Assembly (NCBI GenBank): GCA_965146665.1
Contig: CBCTHE010000003.1
Location: 124,001 to 188,000, forward strand
Length of the DNA: 64,000 bases
Origin: Ructibacterium sp965146665
Lineage (GTDB): Bacteria; Bacillota; Clostridia; Monoglobales; Monoglobaceae
Direction: 5' to 3'
Under the pieces are notes generated by a model. It saw only the letters and a list, made by a program, of their open reading frames with translations. It made no database searches and was not told the origin of the DNA. Below, in pieces: positions 50,367-60,035 of this stretch. Numbering within the stretch: the stretch's first letter is position 1; every line of letters starts with the position of its first letter. The translations under genes were made by a program, and so were the position numbers.

Positions 50367-50744
50367 ATGAATATTGGAATTGAACACATTGGGATTTTTT
50401 CTGAGGATACAGAGGCGCTCAAGGATTGGTATATTGCCATGTTTGGGTGGAAAGTGGTCTACGACAACGGCAAGGGTACCTTTTTTCTGAAGGCGGATGA
50501 CGGCGGTATGATTGAATTTGTAAAAAGCGGCATTGACGGCGGATGCCATAATATGAAGGCCACTGGTATCCGGCATATTGCCATTTCTGTGGATCATTTT
50601 GATGAGCTGGTGAAGAAATTGACAAATGCCGGTGTTAAGGTTTTGACTGAGGCGGCTGTATCCGCTAAGGGAATCGGCACCATGTTCTTTGAGGATCCGG
50701 ACGGAAACGTACTGCATTTGATCAACCGTCCTGCCCCGCTGTGA
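50367..50744 (+). CDS. VOC/glyoxalase-family protein
   Basis: The 125-residue protein is one vicinal-oxygen-chelate unit (IEHIGIFSEDTEALKDWY, GMIEFVK, HIAISVDHFDELVKKL, FFEDPDGNVLHLI), with His and Glu residues at the usual metal positions. It is too general to name a substrate. A strong AAGGAGGAA precedes the ATG. It lies between the his genes and the comEA-like gene. Confidence 0.85.
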   Translation: MNIGIEHIGIFSEDTEALKDWYIAMFGWKVVYDNGKGTFFLKADDGGMIEFVKSGIDGGCHNMKATGIRHIAISVDHFDELVKKLTNAGVKVLTEAAVSAKGIGTMFFEDPDGNVLHLINRPAPL

Positions 50745-50748
50745 GCGA

Positions 50749-51162
50749 ATGCGTGCGGGAAGAAAGATTGCCTTCGGAATTCCCATTCTGCTGATTCTGC
50801 TGGCACTGTATCTGGTTGGCCTGCGGGTCTATCAGAACCGGAGCGCAGCGGTAAATGCGCCGGAAACCACGCTTTCTCCTGCTGCGGCGGGAAATGCGGC
50901 AGGCAATACCGGGATAAAGTCAGGAAGCACGGAAGCGGAGGAGGAAGCGGCTCTGACCAATATTCAGGATCGCATTAACATCAATACCGCCGCTGAGAGC
51001 GAGCTTGAACTGCTGGACGGCATTGGACCGGTTTTGTCAAAACGGATCACCCAGAAACGAGACGAACTGGGCGGTTTCCGTTCTATTGAACAGCTTCTTG
51101 AGGTGGAAGGAATCGGAGACAAGCTCTTTGACAGCATTAAAAATTATATCAAGGTAGAATAG
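50749..51162 (+). CDS. ComEA-like helix-hairpin-helix protein
   Basis: The 137-residue protein has an N-terminal membrane anchor (residues about 8-26) and an Ala/Gly/Glu linker. A double helix-hairpin-helix DNA-binding domain follows (ININTAAESELELLDGIGPV, FRSIEQLLEVEGIGDKLFDS). It matches the ComEA family, the surface DNA receptor in competence. No other competence genes are near. It lies 4 bases after the VOC stop. Confidence 0.85.
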   Translation: MRAGRKIAFGIPILLILLALYLVGLRVYQNRSAAVNAPETTLSPAAAGNAAGNTGIKSGSTEAEEEAALTNIQDRININTAAESELELLDGIGPVLSKRITQKRDELGGFRSIEQLLEVEGIGDKLFDSIKNYIKVE

Positions 51163-51174
51163 GAGACTATTTCA

Positions 51175-52257
51175 ATGGGATTTTTTACTCGTTCATTTGA
51201 TAAGCCCGGAAAAGGCGTAGATCCCGACGCGCCCCAAAAGCGAAGCTTTTTTCGCTTTTTTGATATTTTCTTTCGGAAATTCTGGCATTTTGTGCGGGTC
51301 AATCTGATTTATGCCGTTGTGCTGATTCCAACCTTTTTGCTGGTGTTTGTGCTTGCGGGTATTGTGTCAAACGGCATACTTTCTATGCCCAATATGCAGG
51401 AGCTCATGCGTAATTTGGCACAGCAGCTGGCCGACGCCGTTGGGGACGCCGGGACCGTGGATTACCAGCAGGCCCAGTTGGTTGTGACCTTTGACCTGTT
51501 TGTGCGCTTTGTGATTACATATCTGTTTGTGGTGCTGTGGGGTATGGGGCCCGCGACGGCTGGACTGACTTATGTTCTCCGCAATTTCGCCCGCGAAGAG
51601 CACGCCTGGATCTGGAGTGATTTTAAGGATGCGCTGAAGAGTAATTTCAAGCAGGCCATCGCTGTGTTTGCCATTGATCTGGTGGTATTTATCCTGTTCT
51701 ATTTTGCCATCACGTTCTACATGCAGATGCCGGGCCTTATCGGCGCTCTTCGGTATATTATTATCCTGGTTGCAGTTATATTCACCATGATGCATTTTTA
51801 CATCTATCCGCTTATGGTGACTTTCAAGCTGTCGCTTAAGGATCTGTACCGTAACTCACTGCTGTTCGCCCTGGGTAAGCTGCCGTCCAATCTGCTGGTC
51901 CTGGCGATTCTGTTGTTGGTCCATCTGGGGTCTGTCTTTGCGGCTATTAACTTCGGCGGTAATTATTCCATGCTGATTCTCCTGCTGGTGCTGGTGCTGG
52001 AGGTTGTGATTCTGATGAGCTTCTCCGCTTTCCTGGTGAATTTCAACGCCTATCCGAAGATGAAGAAGTATATGCTTACCAATACAGACGACCCTGTAAA
52101 GTCCGATGTCTTTACGGATACTTCCAAATCCGATGATAACCGGGACGTGGATTACGCTTCCACCATGTACGATACCTATACAAATTATAAAGATTTTTCA
52201 GACGAAACACAAGAAGATACTGATAAGCCAAACGATAAGCCCGAAAACGGGCAATAG
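51175..52257 (+). CDS. YesL-like (DUF624) membrane protein
   Basis: The 360-residue protein has six membrane segments. The front, FFRFFDIFFRKFWHFVRVNL, and the following loop (WIWSDFKDALKSNFKQAI) resemble the YesL/DUF624 family. The C-terminal tail is acidic and probably disordered. Function is unknown; some relatives lie next to sugar transport genes, but not here. Confidence 0.75.
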   Translation: MGFFTRSFDKPGKGVDPDAPQKRSFFRFFDIFFRKFWHFVRVNLIYAVVLIPTFLLVFVLAGIVSNGILSMPNMQELMRNLAQQLADAVGDAGTVDYQQAQLVVTFDLFVRFVITYLFVVLWGMGPATAGLTYVLRNFAREEHAWIWSDFKDALKSNFKQAIAVFAIDLVVFILFYFAITFYMQMPGLIGALRYIIILVAVIFTMMHFYIYPLMVTFKLSLKDLYRNSLLFALGKLPSNLLVLAILLLVHLGSVFAAINFGGNYSMLILLLVLVLEVVILMSFSAFLVNFNAYPKMKKYMLTNTDDPVKSDVFTDTSKSDDNRDVDYASTMYDTYTNYKDFSDETQEDTDKPNDKPENGQ

Positions 52258-52288
52258 CCAAATGATATGACGGGAAAGGAGGTATGTC

Positions 52289-54139
52289 ATGATTCTAGAA
52301 CAAATCCATACCTCCCGGGATCTGCAGGGGCTTTCGGATCAGCAGCTGAGCGTTTTGGCCAACGAGATTCGGCGTTTCCTGCTCCAGCACGTTTCCAAGA
52401 CCGGCGGCCATCTGGCCGCCAATCTTGGCGTAGTAGAGCTGACGCTGGCTCTGCATCAGGTGTTTGATGTAAGCTATGACAAGCTCATTTGGGATGTGGG
52501 ACATCAGGCCTATACCCATAAAATCCTCACAGGCCGGGCCGAACGCTTCTCCACTCTACGCCAGATGGACGGTCTCAGCGGCTTTCCCAAGACAGAGGAG
52601 GACGAGACGGATGCCTTTAACACTGGCCACAGCTCTACCTCAATTTCGGCAGCCGCGGGTTTTGCGGCTGCCGCAAAGCTGAAAGGGGAAAGCCGGACCG
52701 CAGTGGCTGTCATCGGTGACGGCGCCCTGACCGGCGGCATGGCTTTTGAGGCTTTGAATCACGCTGGCTCTTTGGATATTCCGCTGGTGGTTGTCCTGAA
52801 TGACAACGGAATGTCCATTTCCAAAAATGTAGGCGGACTCTCTCAAAAATTAAAAAAAATTCGCAATACAACCCGTTATTTTGAGTTTAAATCCAATGTG
52901 AAATCCACGCTGGACAGGATACCGCTGATTGGCCGGCCGCTCAAAAAACGGATCACCGCGATAAAAAAAGCGCTCAAACCCTTGGTTGTTCAGAATGTGA
53001 TTTTTGAAGACTTGGGGTTTACCTATTTAGGCCCGGTTGACGGCCATAATCTGGAAGATCTCAAGGTTATTTTGCGTCAGGCCAAGAAGATGCGGGAGCC
53101 TGTGCTGGTGCATGTCCATACCAAGAAGGGAAAGGGGTATCTTCCGGCTGAGAAAAACCCAGGACATTTTCACGGCGTTTCCAGTTTTGATTCGGAAACC
53201 GGTCAGCCGCTTAAACAAAAAGAGAAGCCTGACTGGTCCGCACATTTCGGTGAAATACTCTGCCGTCTGGCAGAGGTCAATCCCAAAATCATGGCAATTA
53301 CGGCGGCCATGCCCCTTGGAACCGGACTGACCAAATTTCAGAAACGGTTTCCAACCCGTTTTTTTGATGTTGGAATTGCAGAACAGCATGCTGTTACCTT
53401 TGCGGCCGGACTTGCAAAGGCTGGGATGATTCCCTGCTTTGCCGTATATTCTACCTTTCTGCAGCGCGGGTATGACCAGCTTTTACATGATGTGGCCCTG
53501 CAAAATCTGCATGTGGTATTTTGTGTTGACCGGAGCGGTCCCGTGGGCAGAGACGGCGAAACGCATCAGGGGGTCTTTGACCTGTCCTACCTGTCCCATC
53601 TGCCGCATTTTACAATCCTGTCTCCGTCCAATGATGAGGATTTTGACCGAATGCTGGACTATGCTTTTAATGTCTGCATCGGGCCTGTGGCAATTCGCTA
53701 TCCCCGGGGAGATGTGCAGCGTCCCCAATGGCAGTCTGACGGCGGGGTGCTGCCCGCCATGAGCCATCTGCGGCGGCCTGGGTCAGATATTCTGATTGCC
53801 GCGGTAGGGACGACGGTTTTTGATGCACTGCAGGCCGCCGAACTTCTGGAGAAGAAGGGAATCAGCGCCGCGGTGCTGGATATCGGAGCGGTAAAACCTC
53901 TGGATCGTGCGACGCTTCTGACGTATGCCAAGGGGAAACAGCTGGTTGCCTCTCTGGAGGACAATGTGATTACAGGTGGCTTTGGACAGCAGCTTTCCTG
54001 TCTTTTAAAACGGGATGTGCAGATCTTCGCCTATCCGGACGAGCCCATTGTACAGGGGAGTGTGCCGGAGCTGAAACAGAAATATGGTCTGACACCGGAA
54101 CAGATCGCCAGAGTGCTGCAGAAATCCATGATTGTGTAA
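52289..54139 (+). CDS. dxs: 1-deoxy-D-xylulose-5-phosphate synthase
   Basis: The 616-residue transketolase-like enzyme has the TPP motif GDGALTGGMAFEALNHAG near residue 150 through VVLNDNGMS. The second domain has FDVGIAEQHAVTFAAGLA and GRDGETHQGVFDLSYL. It makes the first intermediate of the MEP isoprenoid pathway from pyruvate and glyceraldehyde-3-phosphate. AAAGGAGG precedes the ATG. It leads the dxs-tlyA-nadK-recN run common in Clostridia. Confidence 0.96.
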   Translation: MILEQIHTSRDLQGLSDQQLSVLANEIRRFLLQHVSKTGGHLAANLGVVELTLALHQVFDVSYDKLIWDVGHQAYTHKILTGRAERFSTLRQMDGLSGFPKTEEDETDAFNTGHSSTSISAAAGFAAAAKLKGESRTAVAVIGDGALTGGMAFEALNHAGSLDIPLVVVLNDNGMSISKNVGGLSQKLKKIRNTTRYFEFKSNVKSTLDRIPLIGRPLKKRITAIKKALKPLVVQNVIFEDLGFTYLGPVDGHNLEDLKVILRQAKKMREPVLVHVHTKKGKGYLPAEKNPGHFHGVSSFDSETGQPLKQKEKPDWSAHFGEILCRLAEVNPKIMAITAAMPLGTGLTKFQKRFPTRFFDVGIAEQHAVTFAAGLAKAGMIPCFAVYSTFLQRGYDQLLHDVALQNLHVVFCVDRSGPVGRDGETHQGVFDLSYLSHLPHFTILSPSNDEDFDRMLDYAFNVCIGPVAIRYPRGDVQRPQWQSDGGVLPAMSHLRRPGSDILIAAVGTTVFDALQAAELLEKKGISAAVLDIGAVKPLDRATLLTYAKGKQLVASLEDNVITGGFGQQLSCLLKRDVQIFAYPDEPIVQGSVPELKQKYGLTPEQIARVLQKSMIV

Positions 54140-54148
54140 GGAGAGAAC

Positions 54149-54943
54149 ATGACAAAACAACGTTTGGATTTATACTTGGTGGAACAGGGACTGGTTCCAA
54201 GCCGGTCCATGGCCCAGTCGGTCATTATGGCCGGAGAGGTCTATGTGAACCAGCAGAAAGCCTCGAAGGCCGGCGAACTGGTAACCGGCAGTGAGCAGAT
54301 CGAGCTCCGCAGTAAAACCCTGCGGTATGTGAGCCGCGGCGGTCTCAAGCTGGACAAGGCCATGGCTGTGTTTCCTCTTGACTTGCGTGACAAAATCTGT
54401 ATGGATATTGGGGCTTCTACAGGCGGATTCACCGATTGTATGCTGCAGAATGGAGCCCTGCGCGTCTATTCCATTGATGTGGGCTATGGTCAGCTCGCCT
54501 GGAAACTTCGGCAGGATTCCAGGGTGGTCAATCTGGAGCGTACCAATATCCGTTATGTGACGGATGAGCAGGTTACGGAACCCATTGATTTCTTTTCGGT
54601 GGATGTCTCTTTCATATCCCTGCGGCTGGTGCTTCCGGTTGCCTATCGGCTTCTGCGGGAGACAGGGCAGGGCGTCTGTCTGATTAAACCGCAGTTTGAG
54701 GCCGGCCGGGAAAAGGTCGGTAAAAAAGGCGTTGTCAGGGACAAGGACGTGCATCTGGAGGTTATTGAAACAGTGCTGGAATTTACACGGCGGCTGGGTT
54801 TTGTGGTGTTAGGGCTGGATTTTTCCCCGGTCAAAGGACCGGAGGGCAATATTGAATACCTTATGTATATTGGAAAACAGGGAGAGGACTGTCAGCCGGA
54901 TGCGCGGGCGGTCGTAGAGGCGTCCCACGTGCTGGACAGGTGA
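54149..54943 (+). CDS. tlyA: TlyA-family rRNA 2'-O-methyltransferase
   Basis: The 264-residue protein has an S4 RNA-binding domain (RLDLYLVEQGLVPSRSMAQS) and an FtsJ-like methyltransferase (CMDIGASTGGFTDCML, the SAM site; IKPQFEAGREKVGKKGV). Relatives methylate 16S and 23S rRNA cytidines. It lies 9 bases after dxs with an AAGGAGAG ribosome site. Confidence 0.93.
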   Translation: MTKQRLDLYLVEQGLVPSRSMAQSVIMAGEVYVNQQKASKAGELVTGSEQIELRSKTLRYVSRGGLKLDKAMAVFPLDLRDKICMDIGASTGGFTDCMLQNGALRVYSIDVGYGQLAWKLRQDSRVVNLERTNIRYVTDEQVTEPIDFFSVDVSFISLRLVLPVAYRLLRETGQGVCLIKPQFEAGREKVGKKGVVRDKDVHLEVIETVLEFTRRLGFVVLGLDFSPVKGPEGNIEYLMYIGKQGEDCQPDARAVVEASHVLDR

Positions 54944-54947
54944 TCCT

Positions 54948-55796
54948 ATGGAAAAGCTTGCGGTTATTCCCAATGCTCTGCGGGACATTGGACTGATTGA
55001 GACAAAAAAGGTTGTCGGCCTTCTGATCCGGCGCGGCAAAACCGTGCTGATGGAGGAACGGTTCCGGGATGAAAGCCTGAACGGCGTCAGCTTCTGCGGC
55101 ATGGACGCCATGCTGGAGACCGCAGATACGGCGGTGGTGCTGGGCGGAGACGGAACCATATTGAACATTGCGCCCCAGGCGGCCCGGCACAAACTGCCTC
55201 TTATGGGTATCAACCTCGGAAATCTGGGCTTTCTGGCACAGGCGGAAAAAGGAGATTACGGAATTTTTGATGTGCTCCTTGCGGAGGATTATACAGTGTT
55301 GAGCTGTATGATGCTGGACTGTGTCATTTTGAAGAACGGCCGGGAGCTTCGCCGTTTTGTGGCGCTCAATGACGTTGTGGCGTCTGGGGACGGCTATTCC
55401 CGTATGGTTACGGTTTCGGCCGCGGTCAATGGCACCTGTATCGGAACCTATTCGGCGGATGGCCTGATTGTGGCGACAGCTGTCGGTTCCACGGCCTATT
55501 CCCTTTCAGCCGGCGGCGCGATCATGCATCCGGAGATGGATGCCATGATGCTGACGCCCATCTGTCCGCATACGCTGAAAGCGCGTTCCACCGTGGTACC
55601 GGGCGAGGACCGGGTAGAGATCATTTCGTGTCCGCCCTACCGCTCGTCGGTCATCGTCATGGTAGACGGAAAACGGCGGCACGTGCTGGAAAAAGACGAG
55701 CAGGTTCGTATCACCCGTTCACAGTACCGGACCCAGCTGATCAACGCAAACAACCGGAATTTCTTCGATGTGCTTCGCGAGAAATTGTCAGACTGA
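54948..55796 (+). CDS. nadK: NAD kinase
   Basis: The 282-residue protein has the GGDGT motif (VVLGGDGTILN near residue 64), the NLGFLAQ segment, and the conserved SADGLIVATAVGSTAYSLSAGG near residue 170. It makes NADP. It starts 4 bases after tlyA. The usual argR gene between nadK and recN is missing. Confidence 0.95.
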   Translation: MEKLAVIPNALRDIGLIETKKVVGLLIRRGKTVLMEERFRDESLNGVSFCGMDAMLETADTAVVLGGDGTILNIAPQAARHKLPLMGINLGNLGFLAQAEKGDYGIFDVLLAEDYTVLSCMMLDCVILKNGRELRRFVALNDVVASGDGYSRMVTVSAAVNGTCIGTYSADGLIVATAVGSTAYSLSAGGAIMHPEMDAMMLTPICPHTLKARSTVVPGEDRVEIISCPPYRSSVIVMVDGKRRHVLEKDEQVRITRSQYRTQLINANNRNFFDVLREKLSD

Positions 55797-55824
55797 GCTC
55801 TGATTCTTCTGAAGGAGGCAGACA

Positions 55825-57525
55825 ATGCTTAGAGAACTTCATATCAAAAACATCGCGGTGATCGAAGAGGTCACCATCTCCTTTGGCGAGGGCTTTCATG
55901 TGCTGACTGGTGAGACGGGCGCCGGGAAATCCATATTGATTGATTCCATCAATATGGCCTTGGGTGAACGCACGGCAAAGGACTTGATCCGTACGGGCGC
56001 GGATTCCGCTTCTGTGGACGTTGTCTTTGAGACTGCGCCGTTCGTGGCGGAAAAACTGGAGGAGCTGGGTGCTGAACCGGAGGATGGAATGCTCTATATC
56101 AGCCGTCAGATTACGTCTGACGGCAGGAGTAAGTGCCGGCTGAACGGGCGCTTGGTGCCGTTGAGCCTGTTGAAAGACATCTCTGTCTATCTTCTGACCA
56201 TTCATGGACAAAATGATAACCAGAGTATTTTGTCGCCAAAAGCGCATATACATTTTGTCGATGCCTATGGAGGCTATGGTTCCCTTTTGGAGGAATACGG
56301 CGTCCAATATCAACGGGTGCGCGGCATTCGTGCAAAGCTGGATCAATTGTTGACAGACGAGGCGGAAAGAACCAGGCGCATGGATCTTCTCGCCTATCAA
56401 ATCAATGAAATTTCTTCTGCCCGGCTCAAGGAGGGCGAGGAAGAGGAACTGGAGGAGCGGAGAGAATACCTGTCCCATATTGAGCAGATTGTTGAAAATA
56501 CCAGTCGTGCCTATGCCTCTCTTTATGGGGATGAAAACCAAGAGGCCGCATATGACCAGATCGCGGCGGCAGTCCACGGCCTGGAGTCCATCCACACATA
56601 TGCCGAACAGCTGGGCGATTTCTATGACACGCTTTCGTCTGTTCTGGCAGAACTCGAAGATGTAACCCATGAATTGAAGTCCTATCTGAATAGTGTGGAT
56701 TACCAGCAGGGAGAGCTAGATGCATTAGAGGACCGTTTGGCAGTCATTTCGGATTTGAAACGAAAATACGGCGGCTCTGTGGAGGCTGTTCTGAATTATT
56801 TAGAACAGGCAAAAAGTGAGCTGGCCGAAATAGAGGACAGTGACGCGGCCTGTGTGGCTCTCACAGCGGAACTGGAGAAGGAACAGACGGTCTTGCGCGG
56901 ACTTGCAGACGAGCTTTCCGCCCGCCGCGAGGAGACTGCCATTGCTCTGCAGACCAGCATTATGGGCGAACTGTCTGACCTGGATATGCAAAAGATGCGT
57001 TTTTCCGTTCAGGTACAGCCGCTGGAGCAGGCGGACGGCACGCCGAAATACACACAGCTTGGCTGTGACCATGTGGAATTTCTGATCTCCAGCAATCCCG
57101 GTGAGGCGCTTAAGCCCTTGGCAAAGATTGCGTCCGGCGGAGAGATGTCAAGGATTATGCTGGCCATTAAATCCATTCTGGCTGGCAGTGATTTGGTGGA
57201 AACCCTGATCTTTGATGAGATAGACACAGGGGTAAGCGGCCGTGCGGCCCAGAAAATAGCCGAAAAGATCTGCATGCTGGCAAGAGACCATCAAATTCTC
57301 TGTATCACACATCTGGCACAAATCGCCAGTATGGCAGACATTCATTTTCTGATTGAAAAGACCTCTGATGATCTGCATACCCGAACCACCGTAACCCCGC
57401 TTGACGGCGGAAAGCGGAAGGCGGAGCTGGCCCGGATCATCGGCGGCGTTAAAATTACCGAGCTCACGCTGCAAACGGCTCAGGAGATGCTGGATATGGC
57501 TGAATCTCTTAAGGAAAGGCGGTGA
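55825..57525 (+). CDS. recN: DNA repair protein RecN
   Basis: The 566-residue SMC-like ATPase has Walker A GETGAGKSIL near residue 30, two coiled-coil arms, the signature ASGGEMSRIMLAIK near residue 437 and Walker B TLIFDEIDTGVSG. It acts in double-strand break repair. AAGGAGG precedes the ATG. Confidence 0.96.
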   Translation: MLRELHIKNIAVIEEVTISFGEGFHVLTGETGAGKSILIDSINMALGERTAKDLIRTGADSASVDVVFETAPFVAEKLEELGAEPEDGMLYISRQITSDGRSKCRLNGRLVPLSLLKDISVYLLTIHGQNDNQSILSPKAHIHFVDAYGGYGSLLEEYGVQYQRVRGIRAKLDQLLTDEAERTRRMDLLAYQINEISSARLKEGEEEELEERREYLSHIEQIVENTSRAYASLYGDENQEAAYDQIAAAVHGLESIHTYAEQLGDFYDTLSSVLAELEDVTHELKSYLNSVDYQQGELDALEDRLAVISDLKRKYGGSVEAVLNYLEQAKSELAEIEDSDAACVALTAELEKEQTVLRGLADELSARREETAIALQTSIMGELSDLDMQKMRFSVQVQPLEQADGTPKYTQLGCDHVEFLISSNPGEALKPLAKIASGGEMSRIMLAIKSILAGSDLVETLIFDEIDTGVSGRAAQKIAEKICMLARDHQILCITHLAQIASMADIHFLIEKTSDDLHTRTTVTPLDGGKRKAELARIIGGVKITELTLQTAQEMLDMAESLKERR

Positions 57526-57529
57526 GCGT

Positions 57530-57946
57530 ATGGCAATGATACAGACCGGCGTGGTCACAGAAACCTCCGCGGAAGCGGCGAAGGTCCGGGTTGACCGGGA
57601 ATCCGCCTGCGGCGGAAACTGTGCCGGATGTCACGGCTGTCCCGCAGGCGCCGTCTTTGTGACCTGTCCCAATACCCCTGAGGATCCTTTGCGGCCCGGC
57701 GACATGGTCCAAATTGAAATGCCGGCCCGTGCTTTTTTTCAAAATGCCTTTTGGAGCTATGGCGCTCTTGCAGTTCTGATGCTGGCCGGCGCTGTCTTTG
57801 GCTATTGGATCAGCGGCCGGGAAGCCGGCTCTGTGCTGGGCGCTTTCGGTGCACTTGCGCTGGGCATTCTGGTACTCCGAATTGTTTTTTGTAAAAGAAA
57901 AGTCAATCTGAAGGTAACCAAACTGAAACAGCAGCAAAATCCATAG
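57530..57946 (+). CDS. RseC/SoxR-reducing-type membrane protein
   Basis: The 138-residue protein has the Cys cluster CGGNCAGCHGC near residue 20 and two membrane segments (about residues 70-88 and 95-115), as in RseC/RsxC-linked proteins. In Clostridia such proteins often go with Rnf-type complexes, though no rnf gene is near here. It starts 4 bases after recN. Confidence 0.82.
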   Translation: MAMIQTGVVTETSAEAAKVRVDRESACGGNCAGCHGCPAGAVFVTCPNTPEDPLRPGDMVQIEMPARAFFQNAFWSYGALAVLMLAGAVFGYWISGREAGSVLGAFGALALGILVLRIVFCKRKVNLKVTKLKQQQNP

Positions 57947-57963
57947 AAAAGCGGTGACGAATT

Positions 57964-58632
57964 ATGAAAGAACCAAAGCGCATCACCCTGTTTGTGGGCT
58001 ATTACGGCAGCGGTAAAACCGAACTTGCTGTCAACTATGCCATAGCCCTGAAACAAATGGGAAAGGACGTTGTCATTGTGGATTTTGACATTGTCAATCC
58101 CTATTTCCGCACCAAGGATGCGGAGGATATACTAACCGACCATGGCATCCGGGTTATTGCACCGGCTTTTGCCAATACCAATATTGAAAACCCTGCCCTG
58201 CCGCCGGAGATTTACAGCGTTTTTGCTGACAAGGACTGTTATGTGGTCTTTGATGTCGGCGGCGGTGAGGACGGCGCCATTCCTCTGGGGAGCTATTACC
58301 AATACTTTGCGCAGGAGGACTGTGACGTATTTTTTGTCCTGAACCAGCGGCGCCTTCTGACCGCAGACTTGACCGGCGCCCTTGAGGCCTATAGAGAAAT
58401 CGCGGCTGTATCGCGAACGCCCATAACGGCCCTGATTAACAACACCCACTTAAAATCGGATACAACACCGGAAATCATTATGGAAGGGCAGGCTCTGGCG
58501 GAGAGCGCAAGCGAAAAGCTCGGCCTCCCGGTGGCCTATATCAGCGGTACGCCGGAGAATCTGGCAGAGCTCCCCGCGCAATATGAATCCATAAAATTTC
58601 CGGTTCAGCTCTATATCAATCTCATGTTTTAA
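57964..58632 (+). CDS. MinD/CobQ-like P-loop ATPase
   Basis: The 222-residue protein has Walker A GYYGSGKTELAVNYA near residue 12, a switch region with VIVDFDIVNPYFRTKDA and Walker B VFDVGGGEDGA. It resembles the MinD/ParA/CobQ family of small P-loop ATPases. Its position, ahead of the vor operon, suggests a link to iron-sulfur or redox enzymes, but this is only context. Confidence 0.72.
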   Translation: MKEPKRITLFVGYYGSGKTELAVNYAIALKQMGKDVVIVDFDIVNPYFRTKDAEDILTDHGIRVIAPAFANTNIENPALPPEIYSVFADKDCYVVFDVGGGEDGAIPLGSYYQYFAQEDCDVFFVLNQRRLLTADLTGALEAYREIAAVSRTPITALINNTHLKSDTTPEIIMEGQALAESASEKLGLPVAYISGTPENLAELPAQYESIKFPVQLYINLMF

Positions 58633-58733
58633 CCTCTCATTGTTTCCCGCCTCGGGGATAAGCGCGTTCCCTATGATTTATCTCGGCGCAGGGCGGCAGG
58701 ATAGAGATCAAAATTAAAAGGAGGAAATATACT

Positions 58734-58940
58734 ATGCCAAAAGTGACTTTTCGCACTGATAAGTGCAAGGGCTGCGGTCTCTGCACCACAGTCTGTCCTA
58801 AAAAAATTGTGGTTATGGATTTGGATACCATCAATGAAAAAGGATTTCATCCCGCGACGGTCAAGGAACAGGAAAAATGTATCGGCTGCGCCTTTTGCGC
58901 AGCCATGTGTCCTGATTGCGTCATCAAAGTCGAAAGATAG
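58734..58940 (+). CDS. 2-oxoacid:ferredoxin oxidoreductase, ferredoxin-like subunit
   Basis: The 68-residue protein has two 4Fe-4S motifs (CKGCGLCTTVCP and CIGCAFCAAMCP). It is the delta-type subunit that carries electrons from the catalytic core to ferredoxin. AAAGGAGGA precedes the ATG. It is first of four genes, all with short gaps. Confidence 0.93.
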   Translation: MPKVTFRTDKCKGCGLCTTVCPKKIVVMDLDTINEKGFHPATVKEQEKCIGCAFCAAMCPDCVIKVER

Positions 58941-58955
58941 AAAAGAGGAGTTATC

Positions 58956-60017
58956 ATGGAAAAAAAGGTTTTAATGAAAGGAAACGAGGCACTGGCCGAA
59001 GCCGCCATTCGGAGCGGCTGCCGGTTCTTCTTTGGCTATCCCATTACCCCGCAGACTGAGGTTTCGGCCTATATGGCAAAGCAGATGCCAAAGCGCGGCG
59101 GTACATTTCTGCAGGCGGAAAGCGAAGTCGCTGCAATCAATATGGTATACGGCGCCGCGGGTGCAGGCGCGCGAGTGATGACCAGCTCGTCAAGCCCAGG
59201 CATCAGCCTGAAGCAGGAGGGCATCTCCTACATTGCGGGCGCCGACCTGCCGTGTGTTGTAATCAACATTGTCCGAGGCGGCCCCGGACTTGGCGGGATC
59301 CAGCCCGCCCAGTCCGATTATTTTCAGGCGACCAAGGGCGGCGGCCACGGGGATTATCATCTGATTGTGTACGCCCCTTCTTCGGTGCAGGAAATGGCCG
59401 ATTTGATCGGCACAGCCTTTGATAAGGCCGATCAGTACCGGATGCCCGCCATGATCATCGGCGACGGCATGCTGGGCCAGATGATGGAGCCTGTAGCCTT
59501 CAAAGAAGCGCGCACACCGGAAAGCCTTCCGGAAAAGCCCTGGGCCACCACCGGCACCGGCATGAAACGGAAGAAGAATATTATTAACTCCCTGTATCTG
59601 ACGCCGGACGAGCTGGAGGATTTAAATAACGCCCGCCAAAAGCGGTATGAGACCATTTTGAAAGAGGAGGTCCGGGTTGAGGAGTACCGGACTGAGGATG
59701 CGGAGCTGATTCTGGTGGCCTATGGTACCATTGCGCGAATTGCCATGTCGGCGGTAAATATGCTCCGGGACGAGGGCATCAAGGCGGGGCTGATCCGTCC
59801 TATCACGCTCTGGCCCTTCCCGGCGGAGGCAATCAGCCGCCGCGCCGAGACTGCTAAGGTATTCCTGACCGTGGAAATGAGCCAGGGCCAGATGGTTGAG
59901 GATGTCCGCCTGGCCGTAAACGGCAAGCGTCCGGTTTATTTCTATGGCCGAAACGGCGGCATGGTTCCTGACCAGGAGGCCATTGTTAAGCAGGCAAAAC
60001 AATATATTGAGAAATAG
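58956..60017 (+). CDS. vorB: 2-oxoacid:ferredoxin oxidoreductase alpha subunit, VorB-like
   Basis: The 353-residue protein has the pyrimidine-binding domain (FFFGYPITPQTEVSAYMAKQ, AESEVAAINMVYGAAGAGAR, TSSSSPGISLKQEGISYIAG). These blocks closely match 3-methyl-2-oxobutanoate (branched-chain) VorB; a 2-oxoglutarate enzyme is the alternative. It oxidises 2-oxo acids to acyl-CoA with ferredoxin as acceptor. Confidence 0.9.
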   Translation: MEKKVLMKGNEALAEAAIRSGCRFFFGYPITPQTEVSAYMAKQMPKRGGTFLQAESEVAAINMVYGAAGAGARVMTSSSSPGISLKQEGISYIAGADLPCVVINIVRGGPGLGGIQPAQSDYFQATKGGGHGDYHLIVYAPSSVQEMADLIGTAFDKADQYRMPAMIIGDGMLGQMMEPVAFKEARTPESLPEKPWATTGTGMKRKKNIINSLYLTPDELEDLNNARQKRYETILKEEVRVEEYRTEDAELILVAYGTIARIAMSAVNMLRDEGIKAGLIRPITLWPFPAEAISRRAETAKVFLTVEMSQGQMVEDVRLAVNGKRPVYFYGRNGGMVPDQEAIVKQAKQYIEK

Positions 60018-60035
60018 GGGAAAGGAGAATCGCAA

